Source: Candidatus Phytoplasma solani (GTDB taxonomy: Bacteria; Bacillota_I; Bacilli_A; Acholeplasmatales; Acholeplasmataceae). From it: 64,000 nucleotides of DNA. Positions 8,177-16,681 of this stretch are shown in pieces; within the stretch, counting starts at the first letter, position 1; every line of letters starts with the position of its first letter. A model generated the notes under the pieces. It was not told the origin of the DNA, made no database searches, and worked only from the letters and a program-made list of their open reading frames with translations. A program made the translations under genes and the position numbers. The DNA is taken from contig NZ_CP155828.1 of the NCBI RefSeq assembly GCF_040126175.1, positions 124,001 to 188,000 on the forward strand, read 5' to 3'.

Positions 8177-8248
8177 TTATTCCTCAGATGAGGTGATTTT
8201 GTAGAGGGAATTGAGGGAGGATAGGAGGGGTTGATTTTCTTTATTCAT
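8177..8248 (-). pseudogene. Mini-ORF: internally deleted remnant of the 9562-type coiled-coil gene
   Basis: A 23-residue frame with a strong ribosome site (AAAGGAGGAAAAATC) ends NSLYKITSSEE. The intact coiled-coil gene at 9562 ends NSLYEIIPPAEE at the same distance from its SVM neighbour. The middle of the gene is gone. The start region also resembles that at 16018. Confidence 0.6.
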
Positions 8249-8339
8249 TTTTTTTGATTTTTCCTCCTTTTTCTAATTATTTATTTCTTTTCTAATTGTT
8301 CTTTGGTTTTTGTATTAAATTTTTTTGTATATAATGTTA

Positions 8340-8520
8340 TATAGCCTTGTTTGGGGTTGAAGTGGAGGTAGTTAGGTTTTTTTGATGAAAAGATCTCTTT
8401 CATCTTTGTCTTTTGATATTCGGCATTCTACTTCATCCATGAAAAAGTCTTTGTCTTCTTCGAGTAACCATTTAGGGCCTTTGTAGTTTAGTTCTATGTA
8501 GTGATTTGAACGTTAGTTAT
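8340..8520 (-). pseudogene. Second decayed fragment of the 23059-type membrane protein
   Basis: Minus-strand translation gives HYIELNYKGPKWLLEEDKD, then FFMDEVECR, then TYYLHFNPKQGYIT, closely matching the 3' end of the gene at 23059-23915. It keeps the uninterrupted reading (CACTTCAAC) where that gene has an extra C. No start is present. The remaining bases 8250-8340 and 8521-8613 show no feature. Confidence 0.65.
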
Positions 8521-8613
8521 ATATGTTTTTCATCGCTTTTTTGTTTTTGTTAAATATAACCTTCAATTGAATATCGACTAAATATAATCTTAATTTTTAT
8601 TTAATTTCTAAAA

Positions 8614-8961
8614 TTATAATTTTTCATCTTCTGGAATTGTGTTTAAATTAAATTTGATTTCTTTTTTTATAATTTCTTTATTTTTTTTAATTTTGTTGTT
8701 GATTGTTATTTTTTGAAATCTCTTTTTTTGCTGTTTATTTAAGTATTTAAAATGTTGTGATATAAAATTTAATTTCTCGGGAATTTTTGAAGTATTAATT
8801 TCTTTTTCATTTAAATTATAATTAACAGGATTACTCCCGCTTGCCTCAGAATCATTTTGATTCATCGCAATTACTTGAACATTATTATTTATTAAAAATA
8901 ATCCTAAACCAATAAATAAAAATAAATTTAAAAATAATAAATTATTTTTGATTTTAAACAT
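8614..8961 (-). CDS. SVM-type secreted protein (candidate effector), 115 aa
   Basis: A textbook SVM signal peptide (MFKIKNNLLFLNLFLFIGLG.., cut after VIAMN) is followed by an 82-residue mature protein that is strongly basic and helical. ATG 8961 is preceded by AAAGGAGATTTTAATA. Like its neighbours it follows a relic of the coiled-coil gene end (SLYEITSVEE). Probably exported to the host cell; function unknown. Confidence 0.78.
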   Translation of the reverse strand: MFKIKNNLLFLNLFLFIGLGLFLINNNVQVIAMNQNDSEASGSNPVNYNLNEKEINTSKIPEKLNFISQHFKYLNKQQKKRFQKITINNKIKKNKEIIKKEIKFNLNTIPEDEKL

Positions 8962-8979
8962 TATTAAAATCTCCTTTTT

Positions 8980-9027
8980 TTATTCCTCAACTGAGGTGAT
9001 TTCATAGAGTGATTGAAGGAAGGAAAG
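8980..9027 (-). pseudogene. Relic of coiled-coil gene 3' end
   Basis: Encodes LSFLQSLYEITSVEE followed by TAA, the tail of the 9562-type gene, directly before the SVM gene at 8614. It is the third copy of this junction. Confidence 0.55.
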
Positions 9028-9049
9028 TGGTTATTTTATATAATACGAT

Positions 9050-9538
9050 TTAATAAAATTCATTTAATTTGTATTTCAAATCAATATATATTTGTATCAA
9101 ATTATTAATTTTTTGGATTATTTCTTGACGTTTATTATTCAATTCTTCTATTGTTGTTATTTGATATCTTCTACTTAAAAGTTTTATTTCTACTTGATTG
9201 AGTTTATGTAAATATTGCGAAACCTGGTAATTTATATCTTTTAATGTATTAAGCAACGCAAGCCTTTGATAAAGATTTTTAATTGTTTGATCTAAAATTT
9301 TTAATTGTTGTTTTAAATTCATAGTATTTAAATTAAGTTTATCACAATGTAAAATTTTATTAGATAAGTTTTCTTTTTTTAATGAAAGTTGATATATTTT
9401 ATTATTTATTGCATTTTGATCATTTAAATTATAATTATCCATCGCCATAACTGGATTATTGTTAAATATAAACAAAAATCCTAAACTAATAAACAAAAAT
9501 ATATTAAATAATAATAAATTATTTTTGATTTTAAACAT
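9050..9538 (-). CDS. SVM-type secreted coiled-coil protein (candidate effector), 162 aa
   Basis: An SVM signal peptide (MFKIKNNLLLFNIFLFISLG.., ending VMAMDN) precedes about 129 mature residues with heptad-like Leu/Ile spacing, predicted helical. The start has AAAGGAGTTTCAATTAATA, as at 7803. It directly follows the 9562 coiled-coil gene (23 bases between). The first 30 codons are near-identical to the two other SVM genes, while the cargo differs completely. Confidence 0.78.
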   Translation of the reverse strand: MFKIKNNLLLFNIFLFISLGFLFIFNNNPVMAMDNYNLNDQNAINNKIYQLSLKKENLSNKILHCDKLNLNTMNLKQQLKILDQTIKNLYQRLALLNTLKDINYQVSQYLHKLNQVEIKLLSRRYQITTIEELNNKRQEIIQKINNLIQIYIDLKYKLNEFY

Positions 9539-9561
9539 TATTAATTGAAACTCCTTTGATT

Positions 9562-10716
9562 TTATTCCTCAGCTGGGGGGATAATTTCGTAAAGAGAGTT
9601 GAGTTGAGAAATTGTGTCGTTTTTACTTCGTTCTTTTGAACTATCATAATCTCGTTGTAAATGATCTCTTAATTTGATGGCGTTGGATAACGTGCTTTCA
9701 TACGATTTTTGTTTAATTTCTAATTTACCGATTTTAATTTCAACTTGTCTAATTTGTTTAACTATTTCAAGTCGTTCGTCTTGTAATTTAGAGATTTCGG
9801 CTTTTAAATGATTATAGTTGTTCTGTCTTGTTGTTCTAACTGATTCGGGTTGGTTTGGTAAATATTTGAATTGTTGTTGTTTTTCTTTTAAACTATTTAT
9901 TTTATCGTTTTTTTCGGTTTCTTTTGTTTCTAAGTTGGTTTTTTGAAAATTCAATGAAGGAAATTGAGAATTAATTTCTTGAATTTGGCGATTATAATCA
10001 TCGATTTCAGCTAATAAATCGTTTAAAGTTTGGTTTTGTTCTTGGCGTCGTTTTTTTGAAGCTAAATTTTGTACCAAATGTTTTCTAATTTTCTCAATTT
10101 CTATTTTTTCCTCTTGGGGAAGATTGTTTGGTAATAAAGTTTTGTCATCGGTTTCCGAAAGAATATAAGTTTTAACTTGATCGAAACGAGATTGAGTTGT
10201 TTTAAATTTAGATTTTTTATCGTTTCCTATTTTGGGTTTAATTGTTAGGGGGTTTTGTACATCTTTTAAATTTTTAAAACTTTTTTTTAATTCTTCAATT
10301 TCTTTTTCATAAAAATTCATTTTCTTAATCTTGTTTCTTTGAAATTCAGAAAAATAAATCCCATCAGGTTTTTGGATTCCTTGAAAATGAGTTTGTAATT
10401 CGTCTAATTTTGCTATCAACTGAACCATTTCGGGTGTGTTTATTTGATCTTCGTGTTCTTTATGAAATGTTGCCATTTCTTCGTCAAGTTCATTTAGAGA
10501 CTTTATTTTTTCATCAATTTTATTCATTGTTAAATTATCTAAATTATCTTTATTCAACGTTAAATTATCCAAATTATCGCTTTTTTTAAAATTAAACCAA
10601 ACTACCGCGCTTATAAAAACTATCACTAATACAATAATACCAATTATTATCGGTTTATTTGAACGGTTGGCAAGTTGATATTGGTTGTTTTGGTGATTCC
10701 CTTTATTATTATTCAT
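9562..10716 (-). CDS. Membrane-anchored coiled-coil (SMC-like) protein, 384 aa
   Basis: ATG 10716 is chosen because GGAAGGAA lies nine bases upstream; in-frame starts at 10725 and further up are less well placed. One membrane segment (PIIIGIIVLVIVFISAVVWF, about residues 23-43) is followed by a long, charged coiled coil. The region LKAEISKLQDERLEIVKQIR onward is encoded by a 165-bp block identical to one in the 10839 gene. No ATPase motif is present, so it is SMC-like only in coil content. Probably in the same operon as 10839 and 12521. Confidence 0.7.
   Translation of the reverse strand: MNNNKGNHQNNQYQLANRSNKPIIIGIIVLVIVFISAVVWFNFKKSDNLDNLTLNKDNLDNLTMNKIDEKIKSLNELDEEMATFHKEHEDQINTPEMVQLIAKLDELQTHFQGIQKPDGIYFSEFQRNKIKKMNFYEKEIEELKKSFKNLKDVQNPLTIKPKIGNDKKSKFKTTQSRFDQVKTYILSETDDKTLLPNNLPQEEKIEIEKIRKHLVQNLASKKRRQEQNQTLNDLLAEIDDYNRQIQEINSQFPSLNFQKTNLETKETEKNDKINSLKEKQQQFKYLPNQPESVRTTRQNNYNHLKAEISKLQDERLEIVKQIRQVEIKIGKLEIKQKSYESTLSNAIKLRDHLQRDYDSSKERSKNDTISQLNSLYEIIPPAEE
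9642..9806 (-). repeat. 165-bp identical repeat, copy 1
   Basis: Matches 11714-11878 base for base as read. It encodes the same 55-residue coiled-coil segment in the two neighbouring genes. Confidence 0.9.
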
Positions 10717-10838
10717 AAATTTCATTTCCTTCCCGATAATAGTGATTATTATCAAATATTGAAATATGAATATATCACTATTATACAATTTTATATTTTA
10801 CAATGTCAATGAAAAAGTTATTAGGTTAATTTTAATAA

Positions 10839-12521
10839 TTATTTATTGGTAATCGGTTGAAAAAATTTAGCATGTTGTTTTTGTTTTTGTTTTTCTTTTA
10901 ATCTTTGTTGAGCGCGATTGTAGTTTGGAGATTTATTTTTTAATTCTTCTTTTGTGTTTTCGATTTCTACGTTTAAATGTTCGAGTTTTTCTTCTAAATC
11001 AGATTGTTCTGTAAATAATTCTTTTGGGTTCGAAATTAATTTTATTTTAGTTTCTAATTCATCAGCGATATTTTGATATTCTTCGATTACAGTTCTTTCT
11101 CTATTTTTTCTTCGTTGATCATTATTTTTGAATTCACTTAATTGTTCTTTTTCTGCTTCGATTTCATTATTTAAATTAATACTTTTTTGATTATTTTTAT
11201 ATTCTTCTTTTTTCTTTTCGTAGTCTTTGTAATCGGCATCAAGTTTGTCTTTATCACGTTCAATACGAGCGCAAATAGAGTCATAAGTTTCTTTTGACAT
11301 CATTTTAGGTGTTCCATCTTCATTAACAAAAAGGTCTTTGGCTAATTTAATTACTCGGTGAGTTTCATGAATTATTAACCCTGCTTTTGTTATGGTGCCA
11401 GCTAATTTTTTAGTTATTCCACCACCAATTGCTTTTAGCGCGGCACGTCCCCCGCAGGCATCTAAATAAAGTTCTGCACCTTGAAAAAGCGCGTCTCGAA
11501 GGTTACCGAAACTAAATTCGTGTTTTTTATCCCAGTCATCAAGGGCAGTTTTGGATGCTTCTGCGGCTTGGCGTAAAATTCCTAATTGTTTTCTTTCTGC
11601 ACCGATAGTTATCATTTTGGCGTCAATTTCGTCAATGTTTTTTTGAATTTCGGCTTTGCGTTCTTCAGCGGATGTAATTTCGGCGAATAATTTTTTATCA
11701 AAAGAAGATAAGTTATCATAATCTCGTTGTAAATGATCTCTTAATTTGATGGCGTTGGATAACGTGCTTTCATACGATTTTTGTTTAATTTCTAATTTAC
11801 CGATTTTAATTTCAACTTGTCTAATTTGTTTAACTATTTCAAGTCGTTCGTCTTGTAATTTAGAGATTTCGGCTTTTAGTCTAATTTTATCATCAGGTGA
11901 GGCGAGTTTTTCTTCTTCTTGTTTTTTAGCTATTTCTTTGTCTTTTTTGGTTTTTTCTTGTTCTTGTTCTTTTAGTTGCTCTTTTAAAGTATTGATGTTG
12001 TTTTCAGTTTCTTGTTTTTGAGCTTTGATATCAGGAATTTTTGATTCGGTTTGTTCTAAAAGTTTTTTAATTTTTTCTTTTTGTTCTTGGTTGATTTCTT
12101 TTTGTTCATATAATGTTTTTAATTCTTTTTCACATTTCTTTAATTCGCCTTCCCAATCGGATTTGAGTGCTTTGTAATCGTTGATAGTTTGGTCGTATTT
12201 GTCAATAGCTTTGTCGATTTCACCAATTAATTGGCCGACATATTTAGAGGAAGGTTCTTTTGGTTTATAAAAAAAACAAAAATAAATGAAACCTAATATT
12301 GTTATGAGGATTAAAAATATTAGTAAATAGCCTTTCCAAGATGTGTGAGAGTTTGAATTGGAAGTTGGTTTTTTGTGTTGACTTTTTTTAATTCCTTTGG
12401 TTTGATTATACTTTGGTTTAAAGAAAATAAATATTCCAAAGATGGCGCTTGCTAGCAAAAACCAAATTAAATAAGATTTAAAAGTAAAATAACTTTTCAA
12501 TAAGACTAAGGGTGATAACAT
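10839..12521 (-). CDS. Membrane protein with long coiled coil, 560 aa
   Basis: Two hydrophobic segments near the N-terminus (about residues 13-33 and 66-88) are followed by a coiled coil (100-290), then a less charged patch with small residues (GAELYLDACGGRAALKAIGG, about 345-365), and a second coiled coil. ATG 12521 shares bases with the stop of the AAA gene (TAATG) and sits after AAAGGAGGTGATAA, a near-perfect ribosome site, so the two are translationally coupled. Often labelled SMC-like in phytoplasmas, but no P-loop is present. Probably works with the AAA ATPase. Confidence 0.75.
   Translation of the reverse strand: MLSPLVLLKSYFTFKSYLIWFLLASAIFGIFIFFKPKYNQTKGIKKSQHKKPTSNSNSHTSWKGYLLIFLILITILGFIYFCFFYKPKEPSSKYVGQLIGEIDKAIDKYDQTINDYKALKSDWEGELKKCEKELKTLYEQKEINQEQKEKIKKLLEQTESKIPDIKAQKQETENNINTLKEQLKEQEQEKTKKDKEIAKKQEEEKLASPDDKIRLKAEISKLQDERLEIVKQIRQVEIKIGKLEIKQKSYESTLSNAIKLRDHLQRDYDNLSSFDKKLFAEITSAEERKAEIQKNIDEIDAKMITIGAERKQLGILRQAAEASKTALDDWDKKHEFSFGNLRDALFQGAELYLDACGGRAALKAIGGGITKKLAGTITKAGLIIHETHRVIKLAKDLFVNEDGTPKMMSKETYDSICARIERDKDKLDADYKDYEKKKEEYKNNQKSINLNNEIEAEKEQLSEFKNNDQRRKNRERTVIEEYQNIADELETKIKLISNPKELFTEQSDLEEKLEHLNVEIENTKEELKNKSPNYNRAQQRLKEKQKQKQHAKFFQPITNK
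11714..11878 (-). repeat. 165-bp identical repeat, copy 2
   Basis: Identical to 9642-9806, in frame in the 560-aa gene. Flanking sequence is unrelated on both sides. Confidence 0.9.
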
Positions 12522-13744
12522 TATTTATCACCTCCTTTCTTTTGGTTTTCGATTTTTTCTAATATTTCGGTGTTTGGGGAAATTATTATTTGATAAGCTT
12601 GTTTTAAGTCATCTTGATTGATTTCGTTTCTTCGTGTTTCGCCTTGTCCTCGGTTTTTGGCGAAGATGGTTACTGTTGTTTTTAAAAGGTTTTCTAAAGT
12701 TCGGTTCGCTTTTAAAAATTGATGGTTTTTAGGCAAGTGTTCTAAAGCTTCGTTGATGATTTCAAATAAGTATTGTTTAGCTTCTTGGCTATAAGGGTTT
12801 TTACGTTTTTTAATCATGAATTCTAAAAACTGTTTTCTTTCTTCTTTATTACCAGGTTTTACTTCGATGTTATAAGTAAATCTTGATTTGATAGCTTCAT
12901 CAATTAGTTCCTCATGGTTAGTCGCACCAATAATGAAAATAGGTTTTTCAGGGTTGTTTTCCATGGAAGTCATTTCGGTTTTGAATTGGTTAACAACGTT
13001 GGCGATTTCTGAACCTGCTTCTAAACTTACTAAATCAGTAAAAATAGTTTCACATTCATCTAAAAAGATAATGGCGCCATTTTTATTGTCTGCTTCTTCT
13101 CTAGCTGCATCAAATAAATCTTTGACCATTTGAGGTGCTAATCCTTTATATTTTTGGGAGAATAAAGAACTAGAAACTTCAAAAAAAGGTAATTTCGTTT
13201 CTTTGGCTAAGGCTCTCGCTAAAGTGGTTTTACCTGTTCCTGGGCACCCAAACATTAAAATTCCTAATGGTGGTTCTATTTCACCAATTCCTTGGTAATT
13301 TTCTTTGTTTTTAAGGTAATCCATAAATCCTTCTCCCGCTTTTAACTCTTCTTTAAAACCAATTAATTGATTAAAAGATAAGAATTTTTGAGGATTAGAA
13401 GGTTTAAAAGAGGGATCTTCTTTGGCGGGTTGTTGATATGATGTTGTTAATGTTTCTGATTTAGGTTGTAATTGAGTTTGAAATTCTTTTATGAATTCAT
13501 GATTTTGAGTTGTTATTTCATTTTTTAATTCATTTTGGGTTTGATGGATTTGGGTTTTTACTTCTTGTAAGTTTTTATTTTGATTTTCTAGTCTTTTATG
13601 ATGATTGGTTATTTGTTTTTCGGTTTCGATTAAAGTTTGATGGTGAATCCACACATAAGTGCCTAGACAAAAAGAAACAAACAAAAGGATAATGGTAATT
13701 AATAGATGTTTTGAAACTGGTTTGTGGTTTATTTTATTTTTCAT
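12521..13744 (-). CDS. Membrane-anchored AAA ATPase, HflB-like without protease domain
   Basis: A 407-residue protein with one N-terminal membrane segment (about 12-32), a short coiled coil (35-90), then an AAA domain: Walker A GCPGTGKTTLARAL (about 166-179), Walker B AIIFLDECETIF, and a second region of homology GATNHEELIDEAIKSRF with the arginine finger. The zinc protease HExxH domain of FtsH is absent, so it is an unfolding or remodelling motor only. If the N-terminus is inside, the ATPase may face out into host cytoplasm, as proposed for some phytoplasma AAA proteins; topology is uncertain. Coupled to the 560-aa gene. Confidence 0.85.
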   Translation of the reverse strand: MKNKINHKPVSKHLLITIILLFVSFCLGTYVWIHHQTLIETEKQITNHHKRLENQNKNLQEVKTQIHQTQNELKNEITTQNHEFIKEFQTQLQPKSETLTTSYQQPAKEDPSFKPSNPQKFLSFNQLIGFKEELKAGEGFMDYLKNKENYQGIGEIEPPLGILMFGCPGTGKTTLARALAKETKLPFFEVSSSLFSQKYKGLAPQMVKDLFDAAREEADNKNGAIIFLDECETIFTDLVSLEAGSEIANVVNQFKTEMTSMENNPEKPIFIIGATNHEELIDEAIKSRFTYNIEVKPGNKEERKQFLEFMIKKRKNPYSQEAKQYLFEIINEALEHLPKNHQFLKANRTLENLLKTTVTIFAKNRGQGETRRNEINQDDLKQAYQIIISPNTEILEKIENQKKGGDK

Positions 13745-13767
13745 TTTTCTTCCTTTCTTATGAAAAA

Positions 13768-13790
13768 AAGACCAAGAAAAACTTGGTCTT
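13768..13790. terminator. Intrinsic terminator-like hairpin
   Basis: Perfect 9-bp stem (AAGACCAAG / CTTGGTCTT) with an A-loop and a poly-A run on the left. It separates the 198-aa gene from the AAA gene and may attenuate read-through. Confidence 0.7.
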
Positions 13791-13800
13791 CGTTGATAAA

Positions 13801-14397
13801 TTATGCGAATTGAGTGATTTTGTTTTCAATTTTTGTACCACCACCAAAAGATTTTCCTTGGGAGTCAACTAATTCGTAATCACAAATTAATTCTAATTCA
13901 GGATTTTTTTCTTCAATAATTTTATCTTGTTGGATGCTGATTTTAATATTTATAATTCCAACCCCGTTTGAGAAAGTCATTAAAGGACGTTTGGCGTCTT
14001 GATATCCCGAACCGTTACATTCGGTGTATACAGTAAAATAATTGTTAGGGTTGGCAAAAGTGTTGTTTGTATTGTGTGTATATAATATTTTTAAATATAA
14101 AGGAGTGGTAATTTCCATACCGTTTGAATGCAAAATGGCTTTATGTTGGATATCGATTAAATGTTTATATTTTTTTTCATTTAAGTTTGGGATGGGGATG
14201 GGTAAAAGAGATTTTTCTTCATTATTTCCCCCTACTCTTTCAACGGTGAAACTAGGAATAGCATTCATTAGTTTAATTTTTTCTTTTCTTTGTTTGGCAA
14301 AAAAATTGTCTAAAGCGGCAATAGTTGCAATGGCAAAAAATAAACTGATAAAAACCACTAAAGTGGCAAAGATTTTATTTTTAGTTTGAAGTTTCAT
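13801..14397 (-). CDS. Hypothetical single-pass membrane protein, 198 aa
   Basis: A membrane segment at residues 10-32 is followed by about 165 residues with beta-rich character (GMEITTPLYLKILYTH, NYFTVYTECNGSGY). It has no recognised family. The ATG overlaps the stop of the preceding gene and follows TAAAGGAGAAAAATA. It is one of a run of small membrane proteins leading to the AAA ATPase, so a shared complex is plausible. Confidence 0.65.
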   Translation of the reverse strand: MKLQTKNKIFATLVVFISLFFAIATIAALDNFFAKQRKEKIKLMNAIPSFTVERVGGNNEEKSLLPIPIPNLNEKKYKHLIDIQHKAILHSNGMEITTPLYLKILYTHNTNNTFANPNNYFTVYTECNGSGYQDAKRPLMTFSNGVGIINIKISIQQDKIIEEKNPELELICDYELVDSQGKSFGGGTKIENKITQFA

Positions 14398-14651
14398 TAT
14401 TTTTCTCCTTTAGGTTTAATTTTTTTCGTTTGTTCGGTTGGATTGGGTTCATTTTCTTTTTGGTTGATTTTTATATCGTCGGTTTTTTGTGTTGATTTAT
14501 TTTGTGGTTGGTTTAAAGTTTGTGTTGGTTGGGACTTTGGTAAAAAGGGAATTTTGTTGTCGTGGTAGTTTATTGCTACAATGAAAACAAAATGCAAAAT
14601 GATAGTTACATAAGCGATAATTTTTAAATAATTTATTATTGGTGATTTCAT
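14397..14651 (-). CDS. Small membrane protein with Pro/Lys-rich tail, 84 aa
   Basis: I start it at ATG 14651 because CCAAAGGAGAACAAAAAT precedes it. An in-frame ATG at 14762 would add a 37-residue basic, Thr/Lys-rich N-terminus, with a weaker site. One membrane segment (residues 6-27) is followed by a hydrophilic tail rich in Pro, Gln, Thr and Lys. Stop and next start overlap by one base with 13801-14397. Function unknown. Confidence 0.55.
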   Translation of the reverse strand: MKSPIINYLKIIAYVTIILHFVFIVAINYHDNKIPFLPKSQPTQTLNQPQNKSTQKTDDIKINQKENEPNPTEQTKKIKPKGEK

Positions 14652-14797
14652 ATTTTTGTTCTCCTTTGGATTTGTTATAGTTTGTGTTGATTGTTTAGTT
14701 GTTTTTATAATTGGTGATTTTTTTGGTTTGAGTTTGTTTTTTATAGGGGTTGTTTTTGACATAATATTTTCTCACTTTCTTTATTTAATTTTTGATT

Positions 14798-15370
14798 TTA
14801 ATAACCACAATATTCGCAATTGCATTCGTGGTCGTCATCATCTTCGGGAAAATTTTCAACCTCTTCAATTGTGCCGTCGGATTTGTAGTAGGTTGATTTG
14901 GTTTCGTTTCCTGTTTGGGGGTTGTATTCGGTGATGTACCAAATTGTTGTGCCGTTGGGGCGGAATGTGGTTTGTTTGATTGGTTTATTTGTTTTAGGAT
15001 TGTATTCGATGATGTAGTCGATTGTTGTGCTATTGGAGTTGTATTCGGTTTTTTTGGTTTGGTATCCTGTTTTGGGGTCATATTCGTCGATGGAACTAAT
15101 TGTTTTACCATTGGAGCCGTAATAGGTTTCTTTGGTTTGGTATCCTGTTTGAGGATTGTAGTTGGCGATGGCTTCGATTTTACCATCAGAACCGTACCAG
15201 GTTTGTTGGGTTTGGTATTCTGTTTGAGGATCGAATTCTTCGATGTACCAAATTGTTGTATTGTCGGAATGGAATGTGGTTTGTTTGATTACTTTATTTG
15301 ATTGGGGGTCTAGTTCTTGGATTCCTTTGTAACCATATTCGTTGGTTGTTTCTTTTTTTATTGTTTGCAT
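14798..15370 (-). CDS. DUF2963 repeat protein, 190 aa
   Basis: Built of about six repeats of 22-24 residues with the pattern [EYF]-[DN]-P-[QK]-T-x(4)-K-x-T-x-[YF]-x(3)-G-T-I-x-[YI]-I, the phytoplasma-specific DUF2963 type, reminiscent of MORN or YD repeats. There is no signal peptide. The C-terminal tail DDDDHECNCEYCGY has three cysteines and one histidine that could bind metal. ATG 15370 is chosen over an upstream in-frame ATG because AAAGGAGAATT precedes it. The plus-strand frames over it are mirror images of the repeats, not genes. Confidence 0.8.
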   Translation of the reverse strand: MQTIKKETTNEYGYKGIQELDPQSNKVIKQTTFHSDNTTIWYIEEFDPQTEYQTQQTWYGSDGKIEAIANYNPQTGYQTKETYYGSNGKTISSIDEYDPKTGYQTKKTEYNSNSTTIDYIIEYNPKTNKPIKQTTFRPNGTTIWYITEYNPQTGNETKSTYYKSDGTIEEVENFPEDDDDHECNCEYCGY

Positions 15371-15409
15371 TTTTTTAATTCTCCTTTTATTTTTAGTTTG
15401 GTTCATCGG

Positions 15410-15814
15410 TTAGTTTAATGTGATTTCTTCATATTCTTTTATTTCGTTGGTTTGATTTATTGGGAGTATTTCTTTTTTTATGATTTTTAATTTTCCGTTT
15501 ATATCACTTTCGAAAATAATTTTTATGTTTCCTTGCTTTAAATAAAATGTTTTTGGTTTGATTCCAAAAATGAATTTAATGAAATTTGATATTCCTTTCA
15601 AAATAAAGGTGAAAAAATTAAAAAATATTTCAAAAAATCTTAAACAAAAATTTATAATTACATCAAAAATTGGAATAGACCACAATACTGGTAAAATGAT
15701 GACATAAATTAAAATAAATCTAATTATGAAATTTGATTCGCGATGCCAAAATTCAACAATTAATTTTAATATTGTTTCAATATAATTTATGAATTTAATT
15801 AACCAATTAAACAT
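15410..15814 (-). CDS. Hypothetical membrane protein, 134 aa
   Basis: Two to three hydrophobic segments (about residues 28-47 and 50-85), very Phe/Ile-rich, are followed by a hydrophilic C-terminal domain of about 45 residues. The ATG lies inside the stop region of the 58-aa gene upstream, with no separate ribosome site, so translation is probably coupled. Function unknown. Confidence 0.6.
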   Translation of the reverse strand: MFNWLIKFINYIETILKLIVEFWHRESNFIIRFILIYVIILPVLWSIPIFDVIINFCLRFFEIFFNFFTFILKGISNFIKFIFGIKPKTFYLKQGNIKIIFESDINGKLKIIKKEILPINQTNEIKEYEEITLN

Positions 15815-15983
15815 GTTTTATCACTTTTTGGGGAGTGAAAAACTCAATTGTTTTTAAATTCTTTATTCGTTTTAGTGCGAATTTTGTTGAAAAAAATATA
15901 ATAATTGGAATTGATAGGACTGTTATAAAAAAAATCCATTTAAAAAAAAATTGACTTAAGTTTTTGAATTGTGTTTTTGACAT
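15807..15983 (-). CDS. Small membrane protein, 58 aa
   Basis: Starts MSKTQFKNLSQFF, has one membrane segment (about residues 15-33), then a basic stretch. Its last codons overlap the start of the 134-aa gene by eight bases, a sign of a real coupled gene. The ribosome site is weak (AAAGAAAG). Confidence 0.55.
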   Translation of the reverse strand: MSKTQFKNLSQFFFKWIFFITVLSIPIIIFFSTKFALKRIKNLKTIEFFTPQKVIKHV

Positions 15984-16076
15984 TTTTTATTTCTTTCTTT
16001 TGTTTTTTTTAATTCTTGTTTATTCATTTTTTTTGATTTTTCCTTTCTTTTTTTGGTTAAAAAATTATTTAGTTAG

Positions 16077-16151
16077 TTAGGTATTTGAAGGTTTTATTGA
16101 GGTTATTTTTTCACCGTAGTGGTTGGTTGTTTCTTTTTTGATTGGTTTCAT
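16077..16151 (-). pseudogene. DUF2963 N-terminal remnant
   Basis: A 24-residue frame starting MKPIKKETTNHYGEK, clearly related to the MQTIKKETTNEYGYK start of the 14798 gene, then unrelated sequence and a stop. It has no ribosome site. Confidence 0.5.
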
Positions 16152-16159
16152 TTTTTGTT

Positions 16160-16639
16160 TTATTTCTTTTTGGTTTCTAATTGAAGTTTTGATTTTGCTA
16201 TTTCTTCGTTTAATTTAGTTATTTTTTTATAATTTTCATTTAGTTCGTTATTTTTTTGTAATAATATTTTATTAACTTTTTCCATTTCTTCACTTGCTAT
16301 TTGCTTTTTATGAGCTTCGTTATTTTCAAATTTTTTGATTAATTGATTAAAATATTGTTTTCTTATTTCTTTGAATGCTTCTGATTTGGTTTTTGAAACT
16401 TGGAATAATTTAGTAAGTTTTAAAAAAACATTTAATTGGAAATAAACGATCGCGATAATTGAAACAAAAGGAATGATTTCTAATTTTAACTTTTTTAATT
16501 CCTCTATTTTGAAATTTGGATAAGTTATTTTTGTTAAATAAATTATAAAAACTTGGATTGAAATTAGATAAATTGTTTCTATAAAATTAGAAATAAATGT
16601 AAAGTGGGGTTTGGTTGGTTGGTTTTCTTGAGTTTGCAC
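16160..16639 (-). CDS. Two-pass membrane protein with coiled coil, 159 aa
   Basis: GTG 16639 is chosen because AAAGGAGG ends seven bases upstream; the TTG just before it is too close. Two hydrophobic segments (about residues 20-38 and 56-74) are followed by a charged helix (80-159) with heptad spacing that should form a cytoplasmic coiled coil. It belongs to the membrane-protein run of the PMU, 40 bases downstream of the 62-aa gene. Confidence 0.65.
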   Translation of the reverse strand: MQTQENQPTKPHFTFISNFIETIYLISIQVFIIYLTKITYPNFKIEELKKLKLEIIPFVSIIAIVYFQLNVFLKLTKLFQVSKTKSEAFKEIRKQYFNQLIKKFENNEAHKKQIASEEMEKVNKILLQKNNELNENYKKITKLNEEIAKSKLQLETKKK

Positions 16640-16681
16640 CAAATCACCTCCTTTCTTGGTTTGGTTTTGGTGACATTATTT

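Noticed and set aside
9562-12521. True SMC/chromosome-segregation ATPases
   Set aside because: Both proteins have coiled coils and membrane anchors but no Walker A, Walker B or signature motif.
14915-15301. Plus-strand frames of 128 and 62 codons over the DUF2963 gene
   Set aside because: They are mirror frames of the repetitive minus-strand gene, with no ribosome site and Phe/Val/Cys-rich nonsense composition.
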